Shown here in pieces: positions 1 through 9,675 of a DNA stretch of 64,000 nucleotides; position 1 is the stretch's first letter, and every line of letters starts with the position of its first letter. Below the pieces are notes generated by a model, which saw only the letters and a list, made by a program, of their open reading frames with translations, did no database searches and was not told where the DNA came from. This DNA is from Artemisia argyi (taxonomy: Eukaryota > Streptophyta > Magnoliopsida > Asterales > Asteraceae), in assembly GCA_030686995.1 (NCBI GenBank), contig CM060702.1:62655340-62719339 (forward strand), read 5' to 3'. The position numbers were made by a program, and so were the translations under genes.

Positions 1-749
1 ATGTTGCTTCCACCGGCGGAAACAACTGTTTTTGGTTTGGGCACGATTAGAGAATTTTCTGAGAAATCGAGCTTGAGTTGGACCTTGTCCTCAAGGATTT
101 TGAATGCTTCATCGGGAGTATTATAGAGGAATATTCCGGCATCGAGAATTCCTTGAGTTGGATTGTCTAAACCATGATAGAATGTTTGAATAATAGCTCC
201 TTTGGTTAGACCGTGTCCATGACAAGTGCGAAGCATATCTTTCATACGGAGCCAAGCATCAATGAGAGTTTCGTGATCGAGTTGTTGAAAGTTGTGAATG
301 TCATTTAGGAGATGTTTAAACTTTGCGGGAGAAAAGTATCGGCTTACAAAAGCTTCTCTCATCTCTTCCCACGTAGTAATTGTTCCTTCATTTAATTCAT
401 TCAACCAATTCTTGGCTTCTCCGGACAATGAGAAAGGAAAAGTCCTCAATTTAACCGCTTCCTCTTGATTTTCACCATAATGGAATAGGTTACTAATCTC
501 AAGAAAATCAGCTATGTGTCGGTGAGGATCGGATCGGATTCTCCCATCGAATTGCTTCTCCCGAATCATTTGCATGTGGGTACCCTTGATATGGAAATTG
601 TTTGGAAAAGGGCGTTGAATAATAGCGGAACTAGGTGTTGGTGCAACGGTCCTAGTGCTTGACCACATAGGTTGGTCATCGGGATCAATGACTGTTACAG
701 GTAGGGAATCGGGTTAAGTTTCAACTTTCTCTTCGATTATGTCGATTAC
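1..749 (-). pseudogene. Ty3/gypsy gag fragment (minus strand), left part
   Basis: Read on the minus strand, 713 down to 1 is one open frame that runs off the window. It has the plant Ty3/gypsy gag signature: FPFSLSGEAKNWL, then a TTWEEM-AFVSRYFSP block, then a LIDAWLRMKDMLRTCHGHGL block. This is the capsid region of a retrotransposon gag, the structural protein of the virus-like particle. A TAA at 714-716 interrupts the frame close to the N-terminal side. The fragment stops at 745-749, where a younger element has inserted with an ATTAC duplication. The frame resumes at 8766 (EEHFVVID). No pol is visible because the rest of the host element lies to the left. I infer an inactive remnant. Confidence 0.8.
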
Positions 750-2156
750 TGATGAGGCGAAAAATGATCCGTTTTTAGGGGGTCATTTAAGCCCGAATCC
801 GACTTTATTTGATCAAATATTGCCCTAAATCGTTCCTTTTGTGATTTTAGGTGTTTGGAGAGTGAATTCTGGAAAAGAAGCTATTTTGGACGTTTTTGAA
901 GCATAAAAGTGAAGAAAACGGCTAAGTACCTAATTTGCATGCTGAAAATACAAGGTGACGGCGTCAAGACCATCAGCTTGACGGCGTCAGACATGAAGAA
1001 TTAAATATCGAAGGTGGTGACGGCGTCAGACGGACTGGTGACGGCGTCAAAGTGGCAAAATTAATATACCGTGGGTGGTGACGGCGTCACGTAGGCCGTC
1101 ATAAGTGGATCAAGGCCGTCCGAGGAAGTTTATGGCGGCGAGGTGACGGCGTCAGAAGTTACTCTTGACGCCGTCATACTGTTTTTCCTATATATAGTTT
1201 TCTAGTTTTTTCATTAAAGAGAGAGAAGTTTTGGTGAAACCCTAAAGACGATTTTGGTGCCTCTTTTACAGGTTTTTCAAGGGTTCCAAACCCTTGAGAC
1301 CTTGCATTGTAATTGAGATAAGTGTACTTTCAATTCAATCAATATGTCTATGTGTTGGTTGTTTATCTCTTGTTCTTGTCTCAATTCTACTATGCTAGGC
1401 TAGATCTCTCTTGTGTTTGCTTAGATCTAATGAAACCTAGATGTTGATTATGTGTTGATTACTTGTCTATTCTTGTTTTGAATGAATGATTTATATGTTA
1501 GGCTTAAGAAAACTGGCAGATCTCCAAATGGTAACATGCTTGAACGTCTTAAGAAACATGAACCGAGGCGTACTAGGTCTTTATTGGTTGTATTTAATGC
1601 ATGAGCCACTGTTTACAATCCCTATAGTTGTGCTGGGTCATGGTGTAGGAGGAGATAAGAGCTCATAGAGTTGGGAAGTTATGTATGCCACCCCACGAAT
1701 GGTATTAAGGAATACAATCCGTCATTCATACAAGTGTAACAAGTAATTAACATGTAAAAGATATCTAGGGAGTAATGAAGTCTAAGTAAACACAATTTCT
1801 CCAATTACTGCTCACAACCTTAGTTTAATTAGTTTAATTTCATTTTCATTATTTTATTTTAATTATATAATAGCTTTGGGTTAGTTGAATAGCAACTAAT
1901 TCCGCCCACTCCTTCAAAACCCGAGATTTTACTTGCTTTCATAAAAAATATAAAAATACAAAAATAATCATCTCTCACCTCTAGAATTATTAATTAGGTT
2001 TTCTAATCCTAGCGACACTATTCCTAAGCTGAACGATCAATCCTCCGGTACTTGTCACTATACTATACTACAACGATCAGGTACACTGCCTGGTGGGGGT
2101 TGTAAGCTTCTCGAGATCCCTCGAGAGGTAAAGCAAGGTGCGATTCCCACGCATCA
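750..2156 (+). repeat. 5' LTR of the 750-8760 element
   Basis: Bounded by TG...CA and identical in length (1407 bp) to 7354-8760. It holds an array of TGACGGCGTCA palindromes (956-1176), a TATA box near 1189-1197, and a U5-side tract ending ..CCCACGCATCA. A 60-codon ORF inside it at 1486-1668 recurs in the other LTR only because LTRs are copies. I do not regard it as a gene. Confidence 0.93.
956..1197 (+). promoter_or_regulatory. LTR promoter: seven TGACG-N-CGTCA sites plus TATA box
   Basis: Perfect 11-bp near-palindromes TGACG(G/C)CGTCA start at 956, 979, 1018, 1039, 1079, 1144 and 1166. Extra half-sites (GGCCGTC) lie between them. A TATATATAG box follows at 1189-1197. TGACG is the known core bound by plant TGA-type bZIP factors (the as-1 element), so this looks like the LTR enhancer and promoter. 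Binding is an inference; the sites are directly visible. The same array is repeated in the 3' LTR at about 7559-7800. Confidence 0.7.
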
Positions 2157-2162
2157 AGTTTT

Positions 2163-2180
2163 TGGCGCCGCTGCCGGGGA
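2163..2180 (+). other. Primer binding site, tRNA-Asp type
   Basis: TGGCGCCGCTGCCGGGGA, six bases after the 5' LTR. It matches the complement of the 3' end of plant tRNA-Asp apart from one or two positions. This is the usual minus-strand primer site of Athila/Tat-type elements. Confidence 0.85.
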
Positions 2181-2327
2181 ATAGTTATTGTCTAGGTTAG
2201 GATTTTTTTTTATTAGGTCTACTTGCTAGATTCCTTTCTAGTAAGATTTTTATTTTTATTTTTAGGTCTTCTTTAGTCTATCTTATTTCTTCGTGCCTTT
2301 GTTCGTAACTCTTTACCATCCGACATC

Positions 2328-4565
2328 ATGGAAGGTGGTAACATCTTTGAACCCATCATCCCACCACAACAAAACCCACCATTAGAACCCCTTAGGCCCC
2401 GAACCTTAGGAGAGTATTCCCGACCTAGCCACCAAGGCTACCGAAACACCATTGAGCTCACCGGAGCCAATGTGACCCCCTTGCGATCCGACACCATCCG
2501 GTTGGTGCAAAGCGGATGTGCATTCCATGGACTTCGTTCCGAAGATCCAAACCAACACCTTAAGGACTTCCTCAAAATCGTAGATTCCATAGACCTAGGT
2601 GTTGAAACTAGAGAGACTACCCGTTTACGCCTATTCCAATTCTCTCTACGGGATCAAGCTAGTCAATGGCTTGAGCGTTTACCCGCGGGATCCATCACCA
2701 CATGGGATGATCTCACCACTCGTTTCCTTGCTCAATTTTTCCCACCGGGGAGAACTACTAAACTTAGGAATGACATCTTGATGTTTCAACAACGTCAAAA
2801 TGAATCTCTTTATGAAGCATGGACTCGTTTCAAGGACTTACTCCAAAAAGTCCCTCATCATGGCATAGATCTTTGGCTCCAAGTCCAAATCTTCTATGAC
2901 CATATCGACATCTCCACGAGGCGAACCATTGACCAATCGGCCGGTGGTAAGCTACGTGATCTTAGTGCGAAACAATCATGGGAACTCATAGAAGATCTTG
3001 CTCTCTATGACAACGAAAGTTGGAATGATCCCCGTGATTTGAACAAAACGGTCAAGGCAATATCTTTGCCTTCGAATAATTCAAGCACTCCTGAGCGTAG
3101 GATCATGGAACTTGAGGACCAAGTCAAGTTTCTCATGAAATCTTACGAAGCTCCGAAGCATTCAAGCCAAGTGAACAAAATCACTTCTTCATGCGAATTA
3201 TGTAGTGGTCCCCATGACACTCGTGATTGTGTGGAACTCCCCGGAACAGCTTTTGCGGACTACGCATCCACGCATACCGACGAAGCGGGAGATAAGTGGT
3301 ACACTTTCAAGCCCGAGCCAAACACATACGGTGATTCATATAACCCCTCATGGAAAAATCACCCAAACCTTAGGTGGAAGCAAAATCAACCCAATTCTTC
3401 CAATCCGCCTAATCGTTACCAATCAAACGGTCCACCATCCAACCGTACCTTCAACAACAATCCTTCTAACAACTATGGTAGTACCAACAATCTTGAAGGA
3501 TTGATGTCGAAATTTATGGCATCTCAAGAAGCTCGCATAGCTAGGTTTGAAACCGAATTCAACCAACAACAAACAGAGATGACCAACAAGATCGACAACT
3601 TGTTGAAAGCCCTCAACAACCAAACATTAGCCACACCTAGGAAGGACACTAGGGACACCAATAGTGGAATCCAAGTCAAGGACCCCTCATCATCCAAACA
3701 TGTCCACTTTGTCAATGTTGTCACCATTAAGCCGATAGATAGGGAGATAGAGGAGAGTGACAAAGATGAAGTTAGAGAAGAAGCCAATAGTGAGGATGAG
3801 AGTAGGGAAGTTGAGGTTAATAAGGATGAGGAATTAGAGGAGGTAGAACCTATAGAGGAGTATTTTGATAAGTTGCCAACCAAGGAAGAACGGGAATACC
3901 ATAAGGATTTATTCGATAGTCCCGAGACAACATATATCTTTGGCGACCCCCTGATCAAAATGGGAGACCCTTCTAACATTAACATCCTATGCAATATCGG
4001 GCACATGCATGTATGGAAAGCTTACATAGACCCTAGATCCCCCGTGAACATCATGTCTAGGACTTATTACAATTGGGTGATGAAGAAGCAACTCAATTTT
4101 AGGATGATGCCCGGTAAAAGTTGGATAAGTAATTTTGCAGGAAGAGTTAAGGGAGTACATGTGATTATAGGGAATCTCACCTATGAGATTGATTTTATGA
4201 TAGTGGAAGACACGCGTCCGGTGATAGATGCTTGCCTAAGTCAAATAATATTTGGGAAACCATTTGTTGAGGCCACTAGGATGAGTTATGATCCGACGTT
4301 AGGGATAGTTAGATTTAAGGAAGAGAATGATGAGGTTGCTTATCAAATGCCCTACAAGATTGAGCAATATCGCCTCCTTTCTAATTTCGAAAAGGAACGT
4401 AAGCAAGCGGCTTATTATAGGAATGATGAGGATAGACGTAGAGGAGTAGAGTATGTTAGAAATAGGATGCTTGGTTTCTACAAAGAATGCTTGCAACTAG
4501 GTCCGGAATACAAAACTGGTTTAGAAGACGACCTAGAGAGTGGAACCAATGATGAGATCACGTAG
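2328..4565 (+). CDS. gag-protease polyprotein (745 aa) of a pol-less gypsy element
   Basis: Structural polyprotein of the retrotransposon particle. The retrotransposon gag domain lies at about residues 99-180 (FQFSLRDQASQWLERL, TTWDDLTTRFLAQFFPPGR, FKDLLQKVPHHGI). A zinc-knuckle-like CX2CX3HX4C (CELCSGPHDTRDC) is at about 288-300. An Asn/Pro-rich linker (about 335-390) and an acidic Glu/Asp stretch (about 470-520) follow. The C-terminal third (about 545-700) is a retroviral-type aspartic protease fold (IGNLTYEIDFMIVEDTRPVIDA, then IFGKPFVEA). The expected D-x-G active site reads DPRS at D568, so the Gly is lost and catalysis is doubtful. The start ATG at 2328 is the first in frame and is matched exactly at 22916, which also gives 745 aa. 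The stop is followed by the GGGAGGCAACCCA tract, which I know from the region downstream of pol in such elements. This suggests a clean pol deletion. Confidence 0.88.
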   Translation: MEGGNIFEPIIPPQQNPPLEPLRPRTLGEYSRPSHQGYRNTIELTGANVTPLRSDTIRLVQSGCAFHGLRSEDPNQHLKDFLKIVDSIDLGVETRETTRLRLFQFSLRDQASQWLERLPAGSITTWDDLTTRFLAQFFPPGRTTKLRNDILMFQQRQNESLYEAWTRFKDLLQKVPHHGIDLWLQVQIFYDHIDISTRRTIDQSAGGKLRDLSAKQSWELIEDLALYDNESWNDPRDLNKTVKAISLPSNNSSTPERRIMELEDQVKFLMKSYEAPKHSSQVNKITSSCELCSGPHDTRDCVELPGTAFADYASTHTDEAGDKWYTFKPEPNTYGDSYNPSWKNHPNLRWKQNQPNSSNPPNRYQSNGPPSNRTFNNNPSNNYGSTNNLEGLMSKFMASQEARIARFETEFNQQQTEMTNKIDNLLKALNNQTLATPRKDTRDTNSGIQVKDPSSSKHVHFVNVVTIKPIDREIEESDKDEVREEANSEDESREVEVNKDEELEEVEPIEEYFDKLPTKEEREYHKDLFDSPETTYIFGDPLIKMGDPSNINILCNIGHMHVWKAYIDPRSPVNIMSRTYYNWVMKKQLNFRMMPGKSWISNFAGRVKGVHVIIGNLTYEIDFMIVEDTRPVIDACLSQIIFGKPFVEATRMSYDPTLGIVRFKEENDEVAYQMPYKIEQYRLLSNFEKERKQAAYYRNDEDRRRGVEYVRNRMLGFYKECLQLGPEYKTGLEDDLESGTNDEIT

Positions 4566-6724
4566 TAACCCACGACCTTGAGTCTAGCTACAAGACTCGT
4601 AAATAAAGAAAAGCGCTTCTTGGGAGGCAACCCATGTTTTGTGTGATTTTATTTGTTTGATTGTTATTTGCTTCCGTATGCATGCTTTGTTTTTATTGTT
4701 GGTTGATCATGTTTCTCTACTAAAATGTGAAATACTTTATTATGTTGTTTGGCCTAGTCTTAACTTCAACCTAAAGGTATTTTTGCAAAAGATAAGTGTA
4801 AGGGGAAACCCCAAATATGTTTTTAAGAAACAAACCGATCATGATTCTCCACAATATTTAAATGAACATGTATATTCGTATTTGTTAGAGTCAAATGCTT
4901 GTATTGAGTCATAATGAAGTTTTGCAGGATTTTCCAGGAAGTAGGACAATGTTTTTCCAGAAATTTTCCGGAAACTTAACATAAGAATTTCTGCAGGTCC
5001 ATTCTGACGGCGTCAGGGTATTGCTCTTGACGGCGTCAGGAGTTAAAATCTGGAAATTTTACCGGTTTTGTTTTTCTAACGGAGTCTTATGGTTTTTGTG
5101 AATTATTAAGTTTTATAATCTCCAGGAAATCTGCAAACTTCATTCCACAAGCATTATATCTTACTTTGTTTTCTAGGATTTAGTAACTTATATAGGATGC
5201 CGCCGATTTTACGCGAGGTTGCCTTGTCTACTTTTGTCAGGATTTACAGGTTATTTGTGACAAGAAGATGATTTATATTCTGGAAGGGAAGCTTTGATTG
5301 TTCGTTTTCTTGGAAGAAGATTTAACCTGGCCAACTAAAATCCATACCGAGCGAATCAGGGGAGTATTTGATTTCATTCTCTTTACTTTTTAACTTTTAC
5401 ATTCTTTACTTGAACATTGGGGACAATGTTCATCTTNNNNNNNNNNNNNNNNNNNNNNNNNNNNNNNNNNNNNNNNNNNNNNNNNNNNNNNNNNNNNNNN
5501 NNNNNNNNNNNNNNNNNNNNNNNNNNNNNNNNNNNNNNNNNNNNNNNNNNNNNNNNNNNNNNNNNNNNNNNNNNNNNNNNNNNNNNNNNNNNNNNNNNNN
5601 NNNNNNNNNNNNNNNNNNNNNNNNNNNNNNNNNNNNNNNNNNNNNNNNNNNNNNNNNNNNNNNNNNNNNNNNNNNNNNNNNNNNNNNNNNNNNNNNNNNN
5701 NNNNNNNNNNNNNNNNNNNNNNNNNNNNNNNNNNNNNNNNNNNNNNNNNNNNNNNNNNNNNNNNNNNNNNNNNNNNNNNNNNNNNNNNNNNNNNNNNNNN
5801 NNNNNNNNNNNNNNNNNNNNNNNNNNNNNNNNNNNNNNNNNNNNNNNNNNNNNNNNNNNNNNNNNNNNNNNNNNNNNNNNNNNNNNNNNNNNNNNNNNNN
5901 NNNNNNNNNNNNNNNNNNNNNNNNNNNNNNNNNNNNAGATTGTATGACTAGCACATAACCGTATATTCAGAAAAATTTTCCACCCAAAAATGTGAGGTTC
6001 GCCTTTAGATTTGATAGGAAAAGCATTCATTGTTAGTGCTTATGAGTGTACCGGTAGCATTTAGATTCTAGAACTTGCGTTAGTGATGCATCCCAAGACC
6101 GCTAGTGAGACTACATTCGTGTGGTAGGATTTACTACATGATAAGAGGCATTAGGATCACCCTTGTGTTAAACCCGTATTATAATTACTTGACCATTTAA
6201 GTCATATTACTTGGCTAGTTAAGTCAACTAATTTTTCCCACACCCTTTGCGTTGTACTCATTTTTAGTACACGAACCCCTAGTACACCCCTCCGAGCCTA
6301 TCTTTTCGTTTCTAACTTTAAGCATTTTACTTAAAGGAAGAATTTGTTACACCCCACTTAAATGTACACCCAAATCGCCTTAGCCTTCCATGTATGCGCT
6401 CATTTTTAGTGCATTATTGTTATTTGTTAAACCCTAAGTTAACTTTCTAATTGATTACATGGTTGCTAAGTCGAGTCATATCCTTGTACATATTGTTTTG
6501 GGATGATTGGGACTCATGGGTAAGTACTTATTTTATGGAGTAATGGGGAAGAACATCACTTATTACCCCCCATATGTGCGTTAATCTTAAAAGTGCTCCT
6601 AGTGTTTTGATTTTCTTAATTCGAGTCATTAGATTAGTTAATGTAAAGTATGTAAAGATTCAAGTGTAAGGGGAATTCTCATCCCCTATGATGTATTATT
6701 TTGGATGGTAGGGTAAGAGTGTAT

Positions 6725-6758
<34 letters not shown>

Positions 6759-7353
6759 AAAAATAAAAAAAAATCGAAAAATTAAGAAAAAGAAAAAAAA
6801 ATAGAAAAGAAAAAGAGAAAAAAACATACGGACTACCATCCCGTTTTCATTCTATGTTTATTTTATGTTTTTGTTATTTTTCATTTATTAGCTTAAGTCG
6901 AGTCTAGTCTTGGCTTAGCAACGCCATCTTGTACATGTAATTAACCAAGATTGTTAACTCGCCACCAGTAAAACTTCCTTTATCCAACAAAACTGTGTAA
7001 TTCATATCCCTACACCTAACGTTATAACCCTTTAAAAAAGACCTCTTTGATAATTTATCCTAGGTGCTTACGCCATGTGGTGGAGGTAATCTATTTTGCT
7101 ATGACAGGTAGTGAGAGATATCTTCCATTTCCATAATGTTATATTACTTTATTACACCCGAGAGATGTGCGTATCTAAACACTATTTGTGAGGTGCTTGT
7201 GTATGACCTCCGTGCTTGTCTATTGGTCTTTAGTGGAACGATTATTTGTTGTAATTACTTTTATATTAGTGTTAAATGACCCCTAACTTGTCTTTTAAGT
7301 AGAATAAAAGCTCATTTGCTTGAGGACAAGCAAATCTCAAGTGTAAGGGTATA
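4566..7353 (+). other. Non-coding 3' internal region of the 750-8760 element
   Basis: No convincing ORF; small open frames such as 4639-4914 are low-complexity and I leave them out. Visible items: two TGACGGCGTCA palindromes (5005-5015, 5028-5038), a perfect 8-bp stem hairpin GAACATTG-GGGA-CAATGTTC (5412-5431), PPT-like AAGTGTAAGGG at 4794, 6662 and 7339, and a long A-rich tract (about 6727-6815). The last AAGTGTAAGGG, followed by TAT, sits directly before the 3' LTR and is the likely plus-strand primer. Against the sister element, about 30 bp is missing near 7085. Confidence 0.75.
5437..5936. other. Assembly gap (500 N)
   Basis: Exactly 500 Ns inside the non-coding part of the retrotransposon. 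Open frames across it are artefacts. In the sister element the corresponding stretch is 26028-26215, 188 bp, so the gap length is probably a placeholder. Confidence 0.98.
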
Positions 7354-8760
7354 TGATGAGGCGAAAAATGATCCGTTTTTAGGGGGTCATTTAAGCCCGA
7401 ATCCGACTTTATTTGATCAAATATTGCCCTAAATCGTCCCTTTTGTGATTTTAGGTGTTTGGAGAGTGAATTCTGGAAAAGAAGCTATTTTGGACGTTTT
7501 TGGAGCATAAAAGTGAAGAAAACGGCTAAGTACCTAATTTGCATGCTGAAAATACAAGGTGACGGCGTCAAGACCATCAGCTTGACGGCGTCAGACATGA
7601 AGAATTAAATATCGAAGGTGGTGACGGCGTCAGACGGACTGGTGACGGCGTCAAAGTGGCAAAATTAATATACCGTGGGTGGTGACGGCGTCACGTAGGC
7701 CGTCATAAGTGGATCAAGGCCGTCCGAGGAAGTTTATGGCGGCGAGGTGACGGCGTCAGAAGTTACTCTTGACGCCGTCATACTGTTTTTCCTATATATA
7801 GTTTTCTAGTTTTTTCATTAAAGAGAGAGAAGTTTTGGTGAAACCCTAAAGACGATTTTGGTGCCTCTTTTACAGGTTTTTCAAGGGTTCCAAACCCTTG
7901 AGACCTTGCATTGTAATTGAGATAAGTGTACTTTCAATTCAATCAATATGTCTATGTGTTGGTTGTTTATCTCTTGTTCTTGTCTCAATTCTACTATGCT
8001 AGGCTAGATCTCTCTTGTGTTTGCTTAGATCTAATGAAACCTAGATGTTGATTATGTGTTGATTACTTGTCTATTCTTGTTTTGAATGAATGATTTATAT
8101 GTTAGGCTTAAGAAAACTGGCAGATCTCCAAATGGTAACATGCTTGAATGTCTTAAGAAACATGAACCGAGGCGTACTAGGTCTTTATTGGTTGTATTTA
8201 ATGCATGAGCCACTGTTTACAATCCCTATAGTTGTGCTGGGTCATGGTGTAGGAGGAGATAAGAGCTCATAGAGTTGGGGAGTTATGTATGCCACCCCAC
8301 GAATGGTATTAAGGAATACAATCCGTCATTCATACAAGTGTAACAAGTAATTAACATGTAAAAGATATCTAGGGAGTAATGAAGTCTAAGTAAACACAAT
8401 TTCTCCAATTACTGCTCACAACCTTAGTTTAATTAGTTTAATTTCATTTTCATTATTTTATTTTAATTATATAATAGCTTTGGGTTAGTTGAATAGCAAC
8501 TAATTCCGCCCACTCCTTCAAAACCCGAGATTTTACTTGCTTTCATAAAAAATATAAAAATACAAAAATAATCATCTCTCACCTCTAGAACTATTAATTA
8601 GGTTTTCTAATCCTAGTGACACTATTCCTAAGCTGAACGATCAATCCCCCGGTACTTGTCACTATACTATACTACAACGATCAGGTACACTGCCTGGTGG
8701 GGGTTGTAAGCTTCTCGAGATCCCTCGAGAGGTAAAGCAAGGTGCGATTCCCACGCATCA
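7354..8760 (+). repeat. 3' LTR of the 750-8760 element
   Basis: 1407 bp, nearly identical to 750-2156. It ends GCATCA and is followed at once by the ATTAC target duplication (8761-8765). It carries the same TGACG palindrome array and TATATATAG box as the 5' copy. Confidence 0.93.
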
Positions 8761-8765
8761 ATTAC

Positions 8766-9651
8766 CACAAAATGTTCCTCGATGAATGGTGATTTTGGAT
8801 AAAGTTCGGTTGATTCGATCTTTAAGGGTAAGATTGGTGTCTTATCGGGTTTACGAGTCCTCTTTTTGATTTTAAGTTTAAACTCGTAAAGTGGACTAAC
8901 AAGTTGTTTACCCCATGAGTGTGAGTTTATACAAACCCGGAGCGATTCGTAAAATATCACAAAAAGTAAAAATAAAAACATAATGAAAATGAACACTAAG
9001 AAAAATATTTTTATATTTTTTTTAAGTTGAAGTAAACAAAAATAAGCTTAACTAAGATAAGAAAACCGTTACTATTATAACTACTAGAAATTGAAGTAAA
9101 ATAAACTAATTACGACAAAAAAAAAATTTTACTTTTTTTTTAACTTTTAATTAAAAGACGTTCAAAAATCTAAAAAGACAATTTTATAAAATAATTTACT
9201 AAAGAAACAAATAAGAAAAGAAAATAACAAGAATACAAGAAAAATTAATCCTCACTCCTAAGGGTGGGTTGGGTGGTGTTTGTTTCGAACTAAGGTGAAA
9301 AGGTAAAAATGGGTTTTGAAAAAAAAATGGTTTTGTAAAAAGAAAAGGCTCTGCCGATCGGTTTGGTGGACAAGCCGATCGGTTGGATTGGGTTATTGGT
9401 TGAAAATGGTCCAACCGAATCGGATACGGGTTCGTACCGATCGGTTGGATTGGGTTTTTAGGTCTAACCGAATCGGATGGATATCAAACCGGTCGGTTGG
9501 ACAACTCGGTAAAAATTGATTTTGTTCAGCCGATCGGATGGATGTTCAGTCGATCGATTGGATGGCTCGGATTTTTTTTTCCGAAAGTAAAAGCGACACA
9601 ACTAGGGAATGATTAAAGCAGAGATTCAAAGCAAACAAAAACACAAACAAA
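8766..9651 (-). pseudogene. gag N-terminus and leader of the older minus-strand gypsy element
   Basis: Continuation of the gag at 1-749 after the younger insertion is removed. Minus-strand reading from about 8996 gives a Lys-rich stretch, then FIEEHFVVID, joining the other half across the ATTAC site. From about 9000 to 9651 I see leader sequence without a reliable ORF. Its right half (9350-9560) holds several copies of CCGATCGGTTGG-like and CCAACCGAATCGG motifs. The exact gag start cannot be fixed. Confidence 0.65.
9352..9560. repeat. CCGATCGGTTGG motif cluster in retroelement leader
   Basis: At least six variants of (C)CGATCGGTTGGATTGGG or its CCAACCGAATCGG complement fall within 210 bp, next to the primer site of the minus-strand gypsy element. 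A related copy (CCGATCGGTTGGG) occurs inside its LTR near 11075. It may be a small minisatellite or a leader RNA structure. Confidence 0.6.
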
Positions 9652-9669
9652 TCCCCGGCAGCGGCGCCA
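9652..9669 (-). other. Primer binding site (minus strand)
   Basis: The complement of TCCCCGGCAGCGGCGCCA is TGGCGCCGCTGCCGGGGA, the tRNA-Asp type primer site. It sits six bases from the adjacent LTR at 9676 and shows that the host element is read right to left. Confidence 0.85.
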
Positions 9670-9675
9670 AAAATT

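Larger units (their letters stand above)
750..8760 (+). mobile_element. Young non-autonomous Ty3/gypsy (Athila-like) LTR retrotransposon, gag-protease only
   Basis: A complete element with two 1407-bp LTRs (750-2156 and 7354-8760). They begin TGATGAGG and end GCATCA, and the element is flanked by a perfect 5-bp duplication ATTAC (745-749 and 8761-8765). A primer site matching the 3' end of plant tRNA-Asp follows the 5' LTR, as in Athila-type elements. The only long ORF is a 745-codon gag-protease at 2328-4565. The 2.8 kb from there to the 3' LTR shows no reverse transcriptase, RNase H or integrase. By eye I find about seven differences between the LTRs, all transitions, so the insertion is recent. 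Mobility therefore must have relied on enzymes supplied in trans (inference). The element interrupts the gag of an older minus-strand gypsy element and contains a 500-N assembly gap. Confidence 0.93.

Noticed and set aside
956..1176. TGACGGCGTCA array as a simple satellite
   Set aside because: Spacing is irregular and the intervening sequence is unique, so it looks like clustered sites rather than tandem units.
1486..1668. 60-codon ORF in the LTR, identical at 8090-8272
   Set aside because: Repeated only because both LTRs are copies; no domain, and not open in the related LTRs.
3205..4006. Open frames overlapping the gag-protease ORF on both strands
   Set aside because: Shadows of the real 745-codon frame, with no independent support.
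5368..6030. ORFs of 174-215 codons across the gap
   Set aside because: Consist of undetermined bases.
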